Positions 36,106 through 46,098 of a stretch of 56,311 nt of DNA are shown here, one piece after another. Position 1 is the first letter of the stretch. Each line of letters begins with the position of its first letter. The position numbers and the translations under genes were made by a program. The DNA comes from Verrucomicrobiia bacterium (GTDB taxonomy: Bacteria > Verrucomicrobiota > Verrucomicrobiia > Verrucomicrobiales > DEV007), in NCBI GenBank assembly GCA_020439995.1, contig JAGROY010000089.1, forward strand, positions 1 to 56,311, written 5' to 3'. The notes under the pieces were generated by a model. That model had not been told where the DNA came from. It saw only the letters and a program-made list of their open reading frames with translations, and searched no databases.

Positions 36106-36131
36106 CAAAAAAGCCCCGGATTGCTCCGGGG
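36106..36131 (-). terminator. Rho-independent terminator (- strand)
   Basis: CCCCGGA (36114-36120), TTGC, TCCGGGG (36125-36131) is a perfect GC-rich hairpin. Read on the - strand it is followed by CTTTTTTG. It ends transcription of the small AT-hook-like gene at 36262, about 130 bases downstream of its stop. Confidence 0.85.
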
Positions 36132-36261
36132 TGATTAAGGTTTACGAAGTAGCTTTGCCCGCTGGCTATGTTCTACTAAATCCAAAAGCGATTTAAGCCA
36201 GTACAAGTCAGCAAACGAAAAAGACCTGTGAGTTACTGAAAGAGACGATTCTCAGCAAGGA

Positions 36262-36585
36262 TCACTTTCCTTTCTTTGCCTTGGCCCAACGTGCCTTCTG
36301 TGCAGCACGAATGCGCTCCAACCCTTCTGGACTGATAACGCGCTTTCCGCCTTTACGCTTGGAAGCTTTCTTTTTGGCTGGAGCAGCTATTGCAGCTGAT
36401 GCTCCAGCTGCCTGAATGTTACCGCTACCCTTCGGACGGCCCGGCTTTTTCTTAGGAGCTGCCGGAGCAGCATCACCTGAAAGGATTGCAACAAGACTGG
36501 CTTGCAGCGCTTCGATCTGTTCGCGAATATCCGCAGCGTTGCGGAGAGCGTCAGCACTAATATTATTAAGGGGATGGTCACTCAT
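36262..36585 (-). CDS. Small basic AT-hook-like DNA-binding protein
   Basis: A 107-residue protein. The N-terminal 40 residues form an amphipathic helix (AADIREQIEALQASLVAIL) that could dimerise. The centre carries KKKPGRPKGSG, an AT-hook-like GRPK core that binds the DNA minor groove. An Ala-rich linker and Lys-rich stretch (KKKASKRKGGKR) lead to a conserved-looking C-terminal ISPEGLERIRAAQKARWAK. I recognise this tail arrangement from small proteins of PVC bacteria annotated as hypothetical or histone-like; the role is probably nucleoid organisation, which is inference. It is a monocistron with its own terminator, suggesting independent and perhaps strong expression. Confidence 0.7.
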   Translation of the reverse strand: MSDHPLNNISADALRNAADIREQIEALQASLVAILSGDAAPAAPKKKPGRPKGSGNIQAAGASAAIAAPAKKKASKRKGGKRVISPEGLERIRAAQKARWAKAKKGK

Positions 36586-36676
36586 ACGCTAAGAAGTTCG
36601 ACTGAAAGCCTCATCTGTCAAGAGGCAAGGAACGATCCGGATATAGGCGACTAACGTGCGAGATAGCCCTAAGGGC

Positions 36677-37963
36677 TTACGCTTGGTCGAATTTTTCTAC
36701 TGGTGCCCCCTTAGCTATGAGGCACTTCAGAGTTAGCCCCTGAACGGCGATGCTAAACACTACAATGAAATAGGTCGCGGTGAGGAAGAGCGTTCTTTCA
36801 GCTTCTGGAGGAATCGCGAGAGCCAATGCCACAGAAATCCCGCCTCTTAGACCTCCCCATGTCAAGATCCGCACAGCACGGGGACTGAACGGGCGTGACC
36901 GCCTCATAATCGAAACCGGGACACCGACTGACACAAACCTTGCGCCAAGCACCAGGAAAATGGAGATCAATCCAATGAAGATATGTGTCCAGTTAAACTC
37001 CAGCACTAGAATCTCCAATCCGATCAGCACGAACAGCAGAGCATTCAAAATCTCATCCGCAAGCTCCCAGAACTTATCAAGGTGGTCGCGAGTGGTGTCG
37101 CTCATCGCGAACGAACGCCCTTGATTCCCAATCATTAATCCAGCAACAACCATTGCGAGCAGGCCAGAAGTGTGAAGAGCGGTGGCCAGACTGTAGCCTC
37201 CCGTTACCAGAGCCAGGCTGATCAGCACCTCGATCTGGTATTGGTCAATGCTTTTCAACATCCGATAGCCAAGGTACCCCAGAGCGAGCCCCAGCAGCAC
37301 ACCGCCAACAACCTCAAACAGGAAGAGCTCGGCGGCCTTTGCAAAATCCAAATGCACTTCGCCGATTGCCATCTGCTCGCGGGCCAGCTCCAGAACAAAG
37401 AGAAAAACCACCACGCCCACGCCATCGTTGAACAGGGATTCGCCCGTGATTTTAGTTTCCAGTGACTTCGGAGCGCCCGCCGTTTTCAGGATACCGAGGA
37501 CAGCCACCGGATCGGTCGGCGCTACGAGCGCGCCGAACAGCAGGCAATATATGAACGGAACACTTCCGCCGTCGGAATGCTGAACCCCAAAAGCCTGCAG
37601 AAGAAAATACATCGCTCCTCCGGTAAGCAGGGTGGAAGTGATGACCCCTATCGTCGCCAGGATTCCAATGACTTTCCTCTGTGACTTGAGGTCATCCAGA
37701 TTCACATGCAGGGCCCCCGCAAACAACAGGTAGCCGAGCATGATTTTCAGCAGCGTATCATCAAAATCAACCGCATCGAGAATGGTACGGGCTTGATCCA
37801 CCACCGCCGTGTTCACGGTGCCGAAAGCGATCAGCGCCAGTGAAAACACCAGGCTGATGAGCATGATACCGATTGTCGTTGGCAATTTCAGCCAGCGATA
37901 GTTCGCATAGCCGAAGGAGGCCGCCAGCGTAAGAAGGATTGCTGCTATGTTGAATGCGTCCAT
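36677..37963 (-). CDS. CPA1-family Na+(K+)/H+ antiporter (NhaP-like)
   Basis: A 428-residue, 12-helix-type antiporter that exchanges cations for protons across the inner membrane. Family motifs are visible: [26 protein letters not shown] (unwound TM4 region) and [14 protein letters not shown] with the ND pair that binds the cation, followed later by [16 protein letters not shown] with the conserved Arg. The length fits forms without a large C-terminal regulatory domain. It lies 23 bases downstream of the DUF1015 gene, so the two share a transcript. The ion specificity is not determinable here. Confidence 0.94.
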   Translation of the reverse strand: MDAFNIAAILLTLAASFGYANYRWLKLPTTIGIMLISLVFSLALIAFGTVNTAVVDQARTILDAVDFDDTLLKIMLGYLLFAGALHVNLDDLKSQRKVIGILATIGVITSTLLTGGAMYFLLQAFGVQHSDGGSVPFIYCLLFGALVAPTDPVAVLGILKTAGAPKSLETKITGESLFNDGVGVVVFLFVLELAREQMAIGEVHLDFAKAAELFLFEVVGGVLLGLALGYLGYRMLKSIDQYQIEVLISLALVTGGYSLATALHTSGLLAMVVAGLMIGNQGRSFAMSDTTRDHLDKFWELADEILNALLFVLIGLEILVLEFNWTHIFIGLISIFLVLGARFVSVGVPVSIMRRSRPFSPRAVRILTWGGLRGGISVALALAIPPEAERTLFLTATYFIVVFSIAVQGLTLKCLIAKGAPVEKFDQA

Positions 37964-37986
37964 CTCGTCGGCTCCTCTACAATCCT

Positions 37987-39210
37987 TTAAAAGGTATGCA
38001 CGACCAGCCCGGAACGCAGCTTGGGCTCAAACCAGGTGCTCTTTGGTGGCATGATCTGGTCGGCATCTGCGATCGCCATCAATTGCTCGACGGTGACGGG
38101 GTACATTGAGAATGCCACTCCTGCTTTGCCGCTGTTGACCCGCTCTTCCAGACAATCCGTTCCCCGGATACCGCCGATAAAATCGATACGATTGTTGGTG
38201 CGGGGGTCATCGATATCAAATACGGGATTCAGCAGGCGCTCCTGAAGGACACTCACATCGAGCGAGTCGACTGGATTTGCATCTGGATCCGGCGTCCAGG
38301 ACACCGCATGCCATTTTCCATCAAGATACATATGCACACTCCCCGGCGCTGATGGCGATGGCGAGGAGGCATCGGTAACAGTGAAGGTTTCGCCCACCTT
38401 TTGCAGAACTTGCTCTGGAGTGAGTCCATTGAGATCCGCCACGGCACGGTTGTATGGTAATATCTTCAGTTCCGAAGCGGGGAACAACACTCCAAGAAAC
38501 CAATTGTAGTCTTCACTGCCATCGTGATTGGGATTGGCGGCCCGTCGCTCAGATCCAACACGATAGGCACTGGCACTGCGGTGGTGACCGTCCGCGACAT
38601 AGGAAAGCGGCACCTTGTCAAAGAACCCCTTCCAGTCCGACAAATTGCTGGTAACACGCCAGAAAACATGTCGAACACCATCATCAGCAGTAAAGTCATA
38701 GAGCGGAGCTTCGTTTGAAGTGATCGCCGCAACCCTATCGTTGATCTCATCGCGATCCCGATAGGTCAAAAAGATCGGGCCGGTGTTCGCACTGAGTTCA
38801 TCGACCAGCCGTGTGCGGTCGTCTTCTTTTACCTTACGTGTCTTCTCGTGCTTGCGGATGATGTCGTTCTGGTAGTCATCAATGTGACATGCTGCGACAA
38901 GTCCAGTTTGAGAATGCCCGTCCATAACCTGACGATAGAGGTAGATTGCCGGGACGGTCTCGCGCTCCAGGATACCTTCGCGCTGCAAGCGTTGAAATGT
39001 CTCAACGGCCTTTGCATAAACTTGATCTGAATAGGGATCCGTGTCCGCCGGCAGATCGATTTCGGCCCGGTCAACGTGAAGCAGATTGTTCGGTTTATCG
39101 CCAGCGAGCGCGGCCGCTTCGGCAGTATCTACGACATCATAAGGGACAGCTGCAACTTCTTCGACAAATTGCAGTTGAGGGACGAGGCCCTGGAATGGCT
39201 GGATGCGCAT
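37987..39210 (-). CDS. DUF1015 family protein
   Basis: A 407-residue cytoplasmic protein of the DUF1015 family, often found near serine-biosynthesis genes and of unknown activity. Typical family segments are the start [44 protein letters not shown] with [10 protein letters not shown], and [13 protein letters not shown] in the middle. The open frame continues to 39306, but the ATG at 39210 gives the canonical N-terminus. Neighbour of a cation antiporter, with which it is probably co-transcribed; this pairing gives no clear functional hint. Confidence 0.9.
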   Translation of the reverse strand: MRIQPFQGLVPQLQFVEEVAAVPYDVVDTAEAAALAGDKPNNLLHVDRAEIDLPADTDPYSDQVYAKAVETFQRLQREGILERETVPAIYLYRQVMDGHSQTGLVAACHIDDYQNDIIRKHEKTRKVKEDDRTRLVDELSANTGPIFLTYRDRDEINDRVAAITSNEAPLYDFTADDGVRHVFWRVTSNLSDWKGFFDKVPLSYVADGHHRSASAYRVGSERRAANPNHDGSEDYNWFLGVLFPASELKILPYNRAVADLNGLTPEQVLQKVGETFTVTDASSPSPSAPGSVHMYLDGKWHAVSWTPDPDANPVDSLDVSVLQERLLNPVFDIDDPRTNNRIDFIGGIRGTDCLEERVNSGKAGVAFSMYPVTVEQLMAIADADQIMPPKSTWFEPKLRSGLVVHTF

Positions 39211-39361
39211 GGTGATGAAATCAATCAGTGTTAGGGGTAAGTCGAGCGGTGCCGGTGGTCTTCTGCTCACACAGAAACGGGACATTGGGCAATGGCGGAC
39301 ACTCAAACCGCTGAAGCGCAGGCGTCAAGTAATCGCAACCACTTTCTCAGCTCGACTTAGC

Positions 39362-40036
39362 TTAGAGCAATCCAGGAGGATGGCCGAATCCAGCCAGTCG
39401 TCCCTTGCCGCGTCGTCGAAGCCCCTTAAACTCAAAATAATCCACTTCGTTGCCTGTCAGTCCCTTGGACCTGCCTCCCCTGGCACCGAACATAAGGTGC
39501 TTTCCTGTAGCCCGATCAAAGCCCACGTATACCATGACATGGGTGATGTTAGGAGAGCGCTGGACTTCGTACGTACCTTCCCAGAATAAAAGATCCCCCG
39601 GGCGCACCTCGCTCAGAAGCCGCTCCTGCGTCATCCTGGAATCCACGATCCGAAGCGATCGGGCCTTCTGTAGCCAGAGGTATTGCGTGTTTGCCTGTCG
39701 CGGAACTCCCGAGATCCCCTGTTTTTGCAAAAGAAACTGCACTGTACCCGAGCAATCCAGCCCACCGCTCGCAGGATCGCAGGCTCCGTATTGGTAGCGA
39801 AGCCCCCTGCGGCTTAAGCGCTGGCAATGCGCGAAAAGATTTTCTGCGGAACCTGCACGCACGTGCCCGAGCGGGCTCACACGGCCTCGGAAATGAACCT
39901 CTAATGACCTTTTAATCAGCGAGTCACGCGCCTGAAGATGAACTGGCACCTGATTCGCAGGCGCCGCTTGTGCTGTCGTACCAATGGTGGAAAATAGGCA
40001 TATTGTGACGAAATTAAGGAAGGAGTGGAACTTCAC
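39362..40036 (-). CDS. Secreted NlpC/P60 family peptidase
   Basis: A 224-residue exported protein with a signal peptide (hydrophobic FLNFVTICLFSTIGTTAQA). The NlpC/P60 domain shows YQYGACDPASGGLDCSGTV with the catalytic Cys near residue 94, and ITHVMVYVGF with the catalytic His near 166. Between them GDLLFW is the usual beta-strand. It should cut peptidoglycan stem peptides. This enzyme is distinct from the lipoprotein at 22730. Two tandem 9-bp repeats lie just upstream (40048-40065) and may form part of its promoter region. Confidence 0.9.
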   Translation of the reverse strand: MKFHSFLNFVTICLFSTIGTTAQAAPANQVPVHLQARDSLIKRSLEVHFRGRVSPLGHVRAGSAENLFAHCQRLSRRGLRYQYGACDPASGGLDCSGTVQFLLQKQGISGVPRQANTQYLWLQKARSLRIVDSRMTQERLLSEVRPGDLLFWEGTYEVQRSPNITHVMVYVGFDRATGKHLMFGARGGRSKGLTGNEVDYFEFKGLRRRGKGRLAGFGHPPGLL

Positions 40037-40047
40037 AACTCCAATTT

Positions 40048-40065
40048 ACCATAATTACCATAATT
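40048..40065. repeat. Tandem 9-bp direct repeat upstream of the NlpC/P60 gene
   Basis: ACCATAATT occurs twice in direct succession (40048-40056, 40057-40065), 12 bases upstream of the gene starting at 40036 (-). The sequence is AT-rich and could include promoter elements or be a regulator site. Confidence 0.5.
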
Positions 40066-40084
40066 ATCAAAACGGCGCAGTCTT

Positions 40085-41041
40085 TTACTTCTCAGGAGCT
40101 GCGTCGGCAGACGTCTCCGGCATGACGGGCGGGGTCAAAAAGGAATCGAACTCCTTTGGCAGAGAGTTCTGAAAGCGTTCATTAAACAAAACGGCAAGGG
40201 CGTGCGCCTGTTTCTGGACTGTATACTGGAATGATATTTCAGGGTGGCGCTTCAGAAGGCGCAGCGCTCCGAGCATCGAAAGACGGGTAAGCCCCTCTTC
40301 CCTGCCCGCGTCGACGGTATAGACCCGCGCGTAGTCGACGAGGGCAAGCGCATCATTCTTCAGGTGCTCGTTCGCCGTTGCGCGGAGAAATGCCAGTTGT
40401 GAAACCAAATTTGCTGGAAGTGGTTTGAAGGGAGGGGTCGCCGGTGGCGGGATTTTCCCACTAGTGGAAAGTGGAAGCTCCCAGTCGTTCACCACCAGGA
40501 GAAGCTCCTTCCACGCCTGACTGCCGATGTGTCCCCAGGCGCGGAAGATTTCCATTTCATCCTTGTATCTTTCACTGAGGCTCACATTCCTGGCCATGGC
40601 ACGCACCCGCTCCTGATTCACCTCCTTGTAGTTCCCACTGCGACGATAGGCATCGATGGCCCAGTAACTGGCCAGGGCTGAGGGGCTATCGACGAAGGGA
40701 GCGATTGCAGCATAGTCCTTTGCTATCGCAGCGAATGCCGCTGCCGCCTTCTCATACTGGCGCGCCTGCTGCAGTGCCATGGCATCTTCCCAGCCCAGCG
40801 GCATTCGAAATTGAAGGTTGTCGATCTGCGACAACGGAATCACAGTCTTTGGATTTCCATTGGCATTCTTCGAGCAATGCACGCCCTTGCTATCGACAGC
40901 GAGAATGTAGTAGTTATCAGACGCTCGCTTCTTAACTTTGATCTGCGCCAGCAGGGGGTCCGCACTTTGGGCACTCTGGCTGAAAATGCCGATCATAGCG
41001 GCAGCAGCCAACAGCGAAAGAATGAGTCTCATGGTATTCAT
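40085..41041 (-). CDS. Secreted protein at the end of the ExbB/ExbD/TPR operon
   Basis: A 318-residue exported protein with a signal peptide (LILSLLAAAAMIGIFSQSAQSA). Residues 30-75 form a small beta-rich segment (NYYILAVDSKGVHCSKNANG), and the rest is helical and TPR-like (EDAMALQQARQYEKAAAAFAAIA...ASYWAIDAYRRSGNYKEV). I do not recognise a named family. It begins 18 bases after the large TPR gene and so belongs to the same operon as ExbB and the two ExbD proteins, suggesting a periplasmic partner of that energised complex. Confidence 0.7.
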   Translation of the reverse strand: MNTMRLILSLLAAAAMIGIFSQSAQSADPLLAQIKVKKRASDNYYILAVDSKGVHCSKNANGNPKTVIPLSQIDNLQFRMPLGWEDAMALQQARQYEKAAAAFAAIAKDYAAIAPFVDSPSALASYWAIDAYRRSGNYKEVNQERVRAMARNVSLSERYKDEMEIFRAWGHIGSQAWKELLLVVNDWELPLSTSGKIPPPATPPFKPLPANLVSQLAFLRATANEHLKNDALALVDYARVYTVDAGREEGLTRLSMLGALRLLKRHPEISFQYTVQKQAHALAVLFNERFQNSLPKEFDSFLTPPVMPETSADAAPEK

Positions 41042-41059
41042 TTTTGAATTTCCTCCGGG

Positions 41060-43972
41060 TTACTCCTTTTCCCGCTTCAAGTCTTCTTCAGCATTCTTCC
41101 CCAGTTCGCGGGCGAGGGTAAGATGCAGGTCGCGAGCCTTGGCGATGCTGCGGGTCTTGTCCGAGTCCTGCAGGTGCCCCATTCGCAGCAGCATATCGGT
41201 GAGCGTCTTGTATGCCTGATCCTTTTTCCCGCTCTTTTGCATCAGACTGGCAGCACGATAGTAGGCATCAGCCGAATATTGAATCTGGCTGGTATAGGGG
41301 AGATAGACATTAAGGTAAGCATGCATGGCTTCGTCGCCTTTGCCCAATTCCTCATAGCACCTCCCTGCCATCCAGCTTACCTCGGCCCTGGCCTGGCCCC
41401 AGTTTTTGTTTTCAATGTATTGCACCAGAGCATCATCGAGCGCGGCCTTCCATTTATCCTGTTTGAACAAGACCCGTCCAAGTCCAAGCACGGCTTCCGG
41501 GATCAAGCTGGGTGTCTTGTAAACTTCGATGATTTCACGGAACAGGTCGATTGCCTCGGCATTCATGGCGCTGCTTTTCGAGTTTGCTTTGATCTGGGCA
41601 ACGCCCATCGTTGCAATATCCCGCAGCTCAGGATTAGGACGGGCACGAACGGCGTCGAACCATGGCAATGCCTCCAGCGGCTCTCCTCCTTTGAGCAGGT
41701 TCTGGCCAATCTTGGTAAGAATGTAGTTCGAGAGATCGTCCATCGGCAAGGCCTTCAAATCGGCATAGGCAACCTTGATTTCGGCATCGAGATTTTTGAA
41801 CTTTTTCTTATTGGCATCGTCTTCGAGCACATTGAGCCGTGTAACCGCGAGCCATGCGCGCAGCAGGTCGTTACGTACTGGAACATTGGGAAACTTCTCC
41901 AATCTGCGCACGAGCGCTTCCGCACCATTCTTCTCGCCGTAAATGCGCGCATAGGAAGCAAGCGCCCGCTCCAGCTGCGACACATCACGACGCTCGCCAA
42001 GAACGATGATGATTTCCTCGAGCTTGCCCAATGCCACATCCGCACGTCCTTTCGCTTCCAGAGCTGGCATCGCGCTCACGATGACGTTAGGCTCGAAGTA
42101 ACTGCCGGGATAAGCGGCCATGAACTCATCATAGAACTTGATGGCGGCATCCCATTTTTCCTGAGCCACCTCGACCGCGATCATTTGAAACAACGCATTT
42201 GCCGCAGTTTCATCGTGACGCTGATCGACAGCCATTGCACGAGCCTCAGCGTAAACTTTTCTGGCAGAGTTGAATTCCTCCTTGAGCTGGAAGACATCCC
42301 CTTCCAATACAAGCGCCCGGTCAAATACTGCGGAATTCGGGAACCTGTCCTTCAACTGGCCGATCACTTTCACACAGCTTTCGAGTTGATCCATTCCGTA
42401 GTGAGCTGTGGCTCTGTCGTAGAGGACGAGATCCATCAGGATCGACTCCGGATACTTTTCCATGAAATCATCCAGCAGGCGGGCCGCACGCGGGTATTTG
42501 AAAAGCTTCACCAGATTTCCCGCCTGATGATACAGCGAGTGCTCGCGAAACCGACTGCCCGGATACTTTTCCACATGCAGATCGACTTCCGGCTGCGCCT
42601 CTCCGTAGCGGCCCAGGTAAAACAGCGACCCACCATATGCGAAGTCCGGAAGGTCGCGCTCGGGCGCACCAGGTTCCTTCCCGCGACGCAGATCAGCGGC
42701 GATTCCGAGACACTTCTCGTACTCACCATTGAAGAATAGCTGTTCGAGCAACAACGCCGAGACCGCTTCAGTAAGTTTGTGATTCGGGTACTCTGAGAGG
42801 AATGTTAGACCATGGTGCTGCACGGTGACCATATCCCGAATAACCGCTGCAGTGCGGGTCGCATTGTACAGAATCTCAGGACGCGATTTCGCCTTTGGAA
42901 AATTGACGGCAAGGTGGTCGTAGATTGCAAAGCTGCCCCAGGTATCCCCACGCAATTCGAGTAATCGAGCCTCTTCCAACAGGACAAACAGCTCGATCGG
43001 GTTTCCATCAGAGATCTCTTTTTCATATACAGCGATTTCTGCCTCGAGTTTGTCGTTGGTGCTTGTGAACGCCTGCTTTCGCGCCTGAAGGTCTTTCACT
43101 ACCCGGATCGTTTCCGGCACTATCCCTAGAAGACGCCAGCCCAGCCCCTCCATTCCCGTGTTACCCAAGCCACGACAGCCTTGATAGATCTGCCAGTTGA
43201 ACTTGTATCGAGCCATGTCATAAGCTGACAAGCGAAGCGCGTCGATATTCTGATCGAGAAACGCATGTGCACTTTTCACTGTTGATTCGATCGATTCCGC
43301 AGGCACCTCCGACCATCCATTCACGAGCGCAACGAAGGCCGTAAAAACCGCAGCCGGCTTCGCTCTCAATTCACCACGGCGCTTGATCACGGAATCCAGG
43401 AGCGCCTGCCCATGCTTGATGTTGCCGGCGTTGATATAACAGGTAGCCACGTTCAGTTCGAGCGTGGCCGGATCATACTCTCCTCTCTCTGGATTCAGAG
43501 CCTTGAACTGGTCGTAGATCTTGATCGCCTCGCCCCATGATTCCTCGCGCTGGCGGCATGCTGCCATGTAGAAAACCGACCGCCGCCAGTGGGCGTTGTT
43601 GACATTGGCCCGGGTGGACGCATTCCGGTCCGGACGCAGGGTGTTTGGGAACTCCTTGTGGCAGCGTTCGAATTCGACGAAAGCATCGCCGTACTGCTTC
43701 AAGTTAAACAGACAGATGCCTTTCAAATAATAAATAGTTCCAAACGTCGCACCGAAATCTTCCTTCGCGTGCTGGCCAAACCGATCGATAATATCATTGG
43801 TTTCCTTCAAGGCTGCGGCGTAGTTCTTGTCCCTTTCAACAAGCTGAACGGCTTTGTTGTAAAGCTCTCCTACATCCGGGGCCTGTGCCGATACCGTGGT
43901 CGCCTGCCCGAGTGCAAAAGAGCAACTGGCTATCACTGAAACGAGCAAGCGTTTTGTCATTCGATGCTTCAT
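41060..43972 (-). CDS. Large periplasmic TPR-repeat protein
   Basis: A 970-residue exported protein with a signal peptide (LLVSVIASCSFALGQATTVSAQ). Almost the entire chain consists of helical TPR-type repeats, for example LYNKAVQLVERDKNYAAAL, YGDAFVEFERCHKEFPNT, KWDAAIKFYDEFMAAYPGS and WKAALDDALVQY. It is probably a scaffold for protein interaction in the periplasm. ATG 43972 (or 43960) is chosen, since the open frame to 44095 has no signal-like character. Position after ExbB-ExbD-ExbD and before a further secreted protein is a common arrangement in Planctomycetes and Verrucomicrobia, where it is thought to form a TonB/Tol-like energy-coupling complex with an unknown cargo. Confidence 0.85.
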   Translation of the reverse strand: MKHRMTKRLLVSVIASCSFALGQATTVSAQAPDVGELYNKAVQLVERDKNYAAALKETNDIIDRFGQHAKEDFGATFGTIYYLKGICLFNLKQYGDAFVEFERCHKEFPNTLRPDRNASTRANVNNAHWRRSVFYMAACRQREESWGEAIKIYDQFKALNPERGEYDPATLELNVATCYINAGNIKHGQALLDSVIKRRGELRAKPAAVFTAFVALVNGWSEVPAESIESTVKSAHAFLDQNIDALRLSAYDMARYKFNWQIYQGCRGLGNTGMEGLGWRLLGIVPETIRVVKDLQARKQAFTSTNDKLEAEIAVYEKEISDGNPIELFVLLEEARLLELRGDTWGSFAIYDHLAVNFPKAKSRPEILYNATRTAAVIRDMVTVQHHGLTFLSEYPNHKLTEAVSALLLEQLFFNGEYEKCLGIAADLRRGKEPGAPERDLPDFAYGGSLFYLGRYGEAQPEVDLHVEKYPGSRFREHSLYHQAGNLVKLFKYPRAARLLDDFMEKYPESILMDLVLYDRATAHYGMDQLESCVKVIGQLKDRFPNSAVFDRALVLEGDVFQLKEEFNSARKVYAEARAMAVDQRHDETAANALFQMIAVEVAQEKWDAAIKFYDEFMAAYPGSYFEPNVIVSAMPALEAKGRADVALGKLEEIIIVLGERRDVSQLERALASYARIYGEKNGAEALVRRLEKFPNVPVRNDLLRAWLAVTRLNVLEDDANKKKFKNLDAEIKVAYADLKALPMDDLSNYILTKIGQNLLKGGEPLEALPWFDAVRARPNPELRDIATMGVAQIKANSKSSAMNAEAIDLFREIIEVYKTPSLIPEAVLGLGRVLFKQDKWKAALDDALVQYIENKNWGQARAEVSWMAGRCYEELGKGDEAMHAYLNVYLPYTSQIQYSADAYYRAASLMQKSGKKDQAYKTLTDMLLRMGHLQDSDKTRSIAKARDLHLTLARELGKNAEEDLKREKE

Positions 43973-44091
43973 AGTTCTAAAGAAAGTTCGGTGATCGCTG
44001 AAGAGGAAGGAAATTGGGAAAGGTCCTGGCAATGGGACGAGCGAGCCACTGGTAAGACGCACGGAGACGGAATTTCTTCCGACATTGACAG

Positions 44092-44544
44092 TCACTCTTC
44101 CCGAAAGCCTGTCATGGTAACATTTTCGATGCCGACTTTGGTGAGCGCATTCATCACGTCAACAAGGCGCTGGTGCTTCGCGTCATTGTCAGCTGCCACG
44201 ATCACCACCGGCTTTGATTCGAGAGTCTGAGTTGCTTCTTTATAACGTTCCAACTCCTCGACAAGGTTAGGCAAATCCCTCTGATTCGGATCACTGGAAA
44301 TTTCTTCCGTCCCCTTCCAGATGATCCCCTGCCCGTCGACTTTAATCGTGATCGGATCGAGCTTGAATGGAACTTTGGTCTGCACCTGCGCGGGTATCGA
44401 CATGCCAAGGTCCGCCTCCTTAGGCTGAATCGCTGAGGTCACCATAAAGTAGAGCAGCAGCAGGAAACTGATATCGATGAGCGACGAGATATCCACTGTC
44501 GGTTCCTCGGCGGTTTCTTGAAAAGCTAATTTTCGGCGGGCCAT
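44092..44544 (-). CDS. exbD: ExbD/TolR family biopolymer transport protein (second copy)
   Basis: A 150-residue inner-membrane protein. One transmembrane helix (about 18-40, DISSLIDISFLLLLYFMVTS) carries the membrane-embedded Asp typical of proton-channel ExbD/TolR proteins. The remainder is a periplasmic domain ending in the family-like VVIVAADNDAKHQRLVDVMNAL. It differs clearly in sequence from the ExbD at 44565, so the pair are not recent duplicates and may form a hetero-oligomer with the ExbB. 20 bases separate the two genes. Confidence 0.93.
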   Translation of the reverse strand: MARRKLAFQETAEEPTVDISSLIDISFLLLLYFMVTSAIQPKEADLGMSIPAQVQTKVPFKLDPITIKVDGQGIIWKGTEEISSDPNQRDLPNLVEELERYKEATQTLESKPVVIVAADNDAKHQRLVDVMNALTKVGIENVTMTGFREE

Positions 44545-44564
44545 AGTGGATGATTGGAAGGTCG

Positions 44565-45026
44565 CTATTGAGGCTTGTCAGGCACCTCCACGCGCCTGGC
44601 TGAAAAGATAAAGTTCATGACGCCGCCCGCACCTGCCGCAGAAACGACCTTCTTGGTGAATTCGACCGGCGAATCTTTGTCGGCGCGAATCAACACCTGG
44701 GTCTCGACGCCCAGGCGCTTGTTCTCTGCATCCACCGCCTTTACCAGCTTGGTGATCTCTTCTTCCGAGATGGCTAGCTTCTGCTCGTTACGCAACGTTC
44801 CGTCTTCCAGAATGTTGATCAACACCCGCCCTTTCGACAGGGATTCGCGCACCAGCGCATCTTTCGCCACCGGCGGCGTGACCTCGGGATCGATCATCTT
44901 ATCGATCAATGTTGAGGCCACCATAAAGAAGATCAGCAGCAGGAAGACGAGGTCGATCATGGGCGACATGTTGACGTTGACCCCTTCTTCGGAGACTACG
45001 GCACGTCTGAGATTCTTGGTCGCCAT
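44565..45026 (-). CDS. exbD: ExbD/TolR family biopolymer transport protein (first copy)
   Basis: A 153-residue inner-membrane protein with the single helix NMSPMIDLVFLLLIFFMVAS (Asp near position 25 within the membrane) and a periplasmic domain with VETQVLIRADKDSPVEFTKK. It works with ExbB to couple the proton gradient to a periplasmic partner. Starts 33 bases after exbB and precedes the second exbD by 20 bases. No TonB gene is visible in the window. Confidence 0.94.
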   Translation of the reverse strand: MATKNLRRAVVSEEGVNVNMSPMIDLVFLLLIFFMVASTLIDKMIDPEVTPPVAKDALVRESLSKGRVLINILEDGTLRNEQKLAISEEEITKLVKAVDAENKRLGVETQVLIRADKDSPVEFTKKVVSAAGAGGVMNFIFSARRVEVPDKPQ

Positions 45027-45059
45027 GATGACTCTAGAGTGAAGCTGTCGCCGACTTCA

Positions 45060-45875
45060 TTATTGAACCGACAGGCCTTCCGGCACCTTCGCCATCAACT
45101 GATCGCCATGAACTGAGGCTACTGCCACATCCAGCATCTCTTCGCCACTACTGTGAGCGTCAGCGACGAGCGCGGTCAGCTTGTTGCGGAAAAAGAAAAA
45201 CAACGCCAGAGCTGGAATTGCGATCGCCAAGCCGGTAGCGGTGGTGATGAGAGCTTCCGAAATCGAACCGGAGAGCTTTTGTGGATCAGTGCCTCCAGTC
45301 GTGGCCAGCACGCCGAACGCCCGTATCATACCAGACACAGTTCCCAGTAGCCCAAGCATTGGAGCCACCTGTGCGATAATCGAAAGGTAGGTGATCCAGT
45401 TCATGTACGGGCGGTTCTCTTTCATCGTGAAGTCCGCCATTTTGTCCTCCACCGCTTCACGCCCTAAATCGTCGGTCTTCGTGGCATCTATGGCAGGAAG
45501 CGAGTAGGCCATCATCCGGCCAAGAAAAGTCGGGCTCGTAGATGCCACCTCGATCGCACTCCGCACCATACAGTTGCGCATATTGTCCATGAGTGACGCT
45601 TCGAGATCCGCCGGGCAGAACTTCGACTTCGTCAGCTGGATAAAATTGAAAACGGCTAGAAAAACGATCGCGATCGAGCAAAGCGCCAGCGGGATCATGG
45701 CCCAGCCTCCTTGAAGCAGGAGATCGAGAAACGACTGCGAAGACTTGGCCACCTCGCCAGTGGCTTCATCTTGCGCCCATAATTGAGGCGCAAACAAAAC
45801 GGCACCCAAACAGACGGAGGCCTGGAAGTAGCCGGCGAGAAACGGTTTTTCTGGAGAAACGGATCGAGTGGTCAT
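45060..45875 (-). CDS. exbB: MotA/TolQ/ExbB proton channel family protein
   Basis: A 271-residue inner-membrane protein. Three helices are visible: near 60 (GGWAMIPLALCSIAIVFLAV), near 170 (IAQVAPMLGLLGTVSGMI, the core motif) and near 220 (TATGLAIAIPALALFFFF). It forms the proton channel with ExbD. An additional N-terminal hydrophobic segment (residues about 15-35) may be a signal peptide, as in some ExbB proteins. ATG 45875 is preferred over TTG 45878. First gene of the ExbB-ExbD-ExbD-TPR-secreted-protein operon. Confidence 0.94.
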   Translation of the reverse strand: MTTRSVSPEKPFLAGYFQASVCLGAVLFAPQLWAQDEATGEVAKSSQSFLDLLLQGGWAMIPLALCSIAIVFLAVFNFIQLTKSKFCPADLEASLMDNMRNCMVRSAIEVASTSPTFLGRMMAYSLPAIDATKTDDLGREAVEDKMADFTMKENRPYMNWITYLSIIAQVAPMLGLLGTVSGMIRAFGVLATTGGTDPQKLSGSISEALITTATGLAIAIPALALFFFFRNKLTALVADAHSSGEEMLDVAVASVHGDQLMAKVPEGLSVQ

Positions 45876-46098
45876 CAATGAATTAGGACTATGGTGCTTG
45901 TCAGGAAGAGGTGTTGCGAAAACTACGCAAATTTCATCATTCCTGTCGAGTTCTTACGGTAAATTGGTGAGAACACAAAACTCTTAGGAGAAAATGAATG
46001 AATTGGGCGTGAACAGGACGCTGGCATTTTGAACCAAGTTTGCGAAACACCACGCACTGACCATCAATATCATACGTTTCCAGCCTGGAGTAGGGTGC

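Noticed and set aside
38111..38124. GAATGCCACTCCTG resembling an arm of the 80-bp element
   Set aside because: It lies in the middle of DUF1015 coding sequence and has no matching second arm.
41123..42739. 538-residue open frame on the + strand
   Set aside because: Antisense to the large TPR gene; its composition is atypical for a protein and no domain is recognisable.
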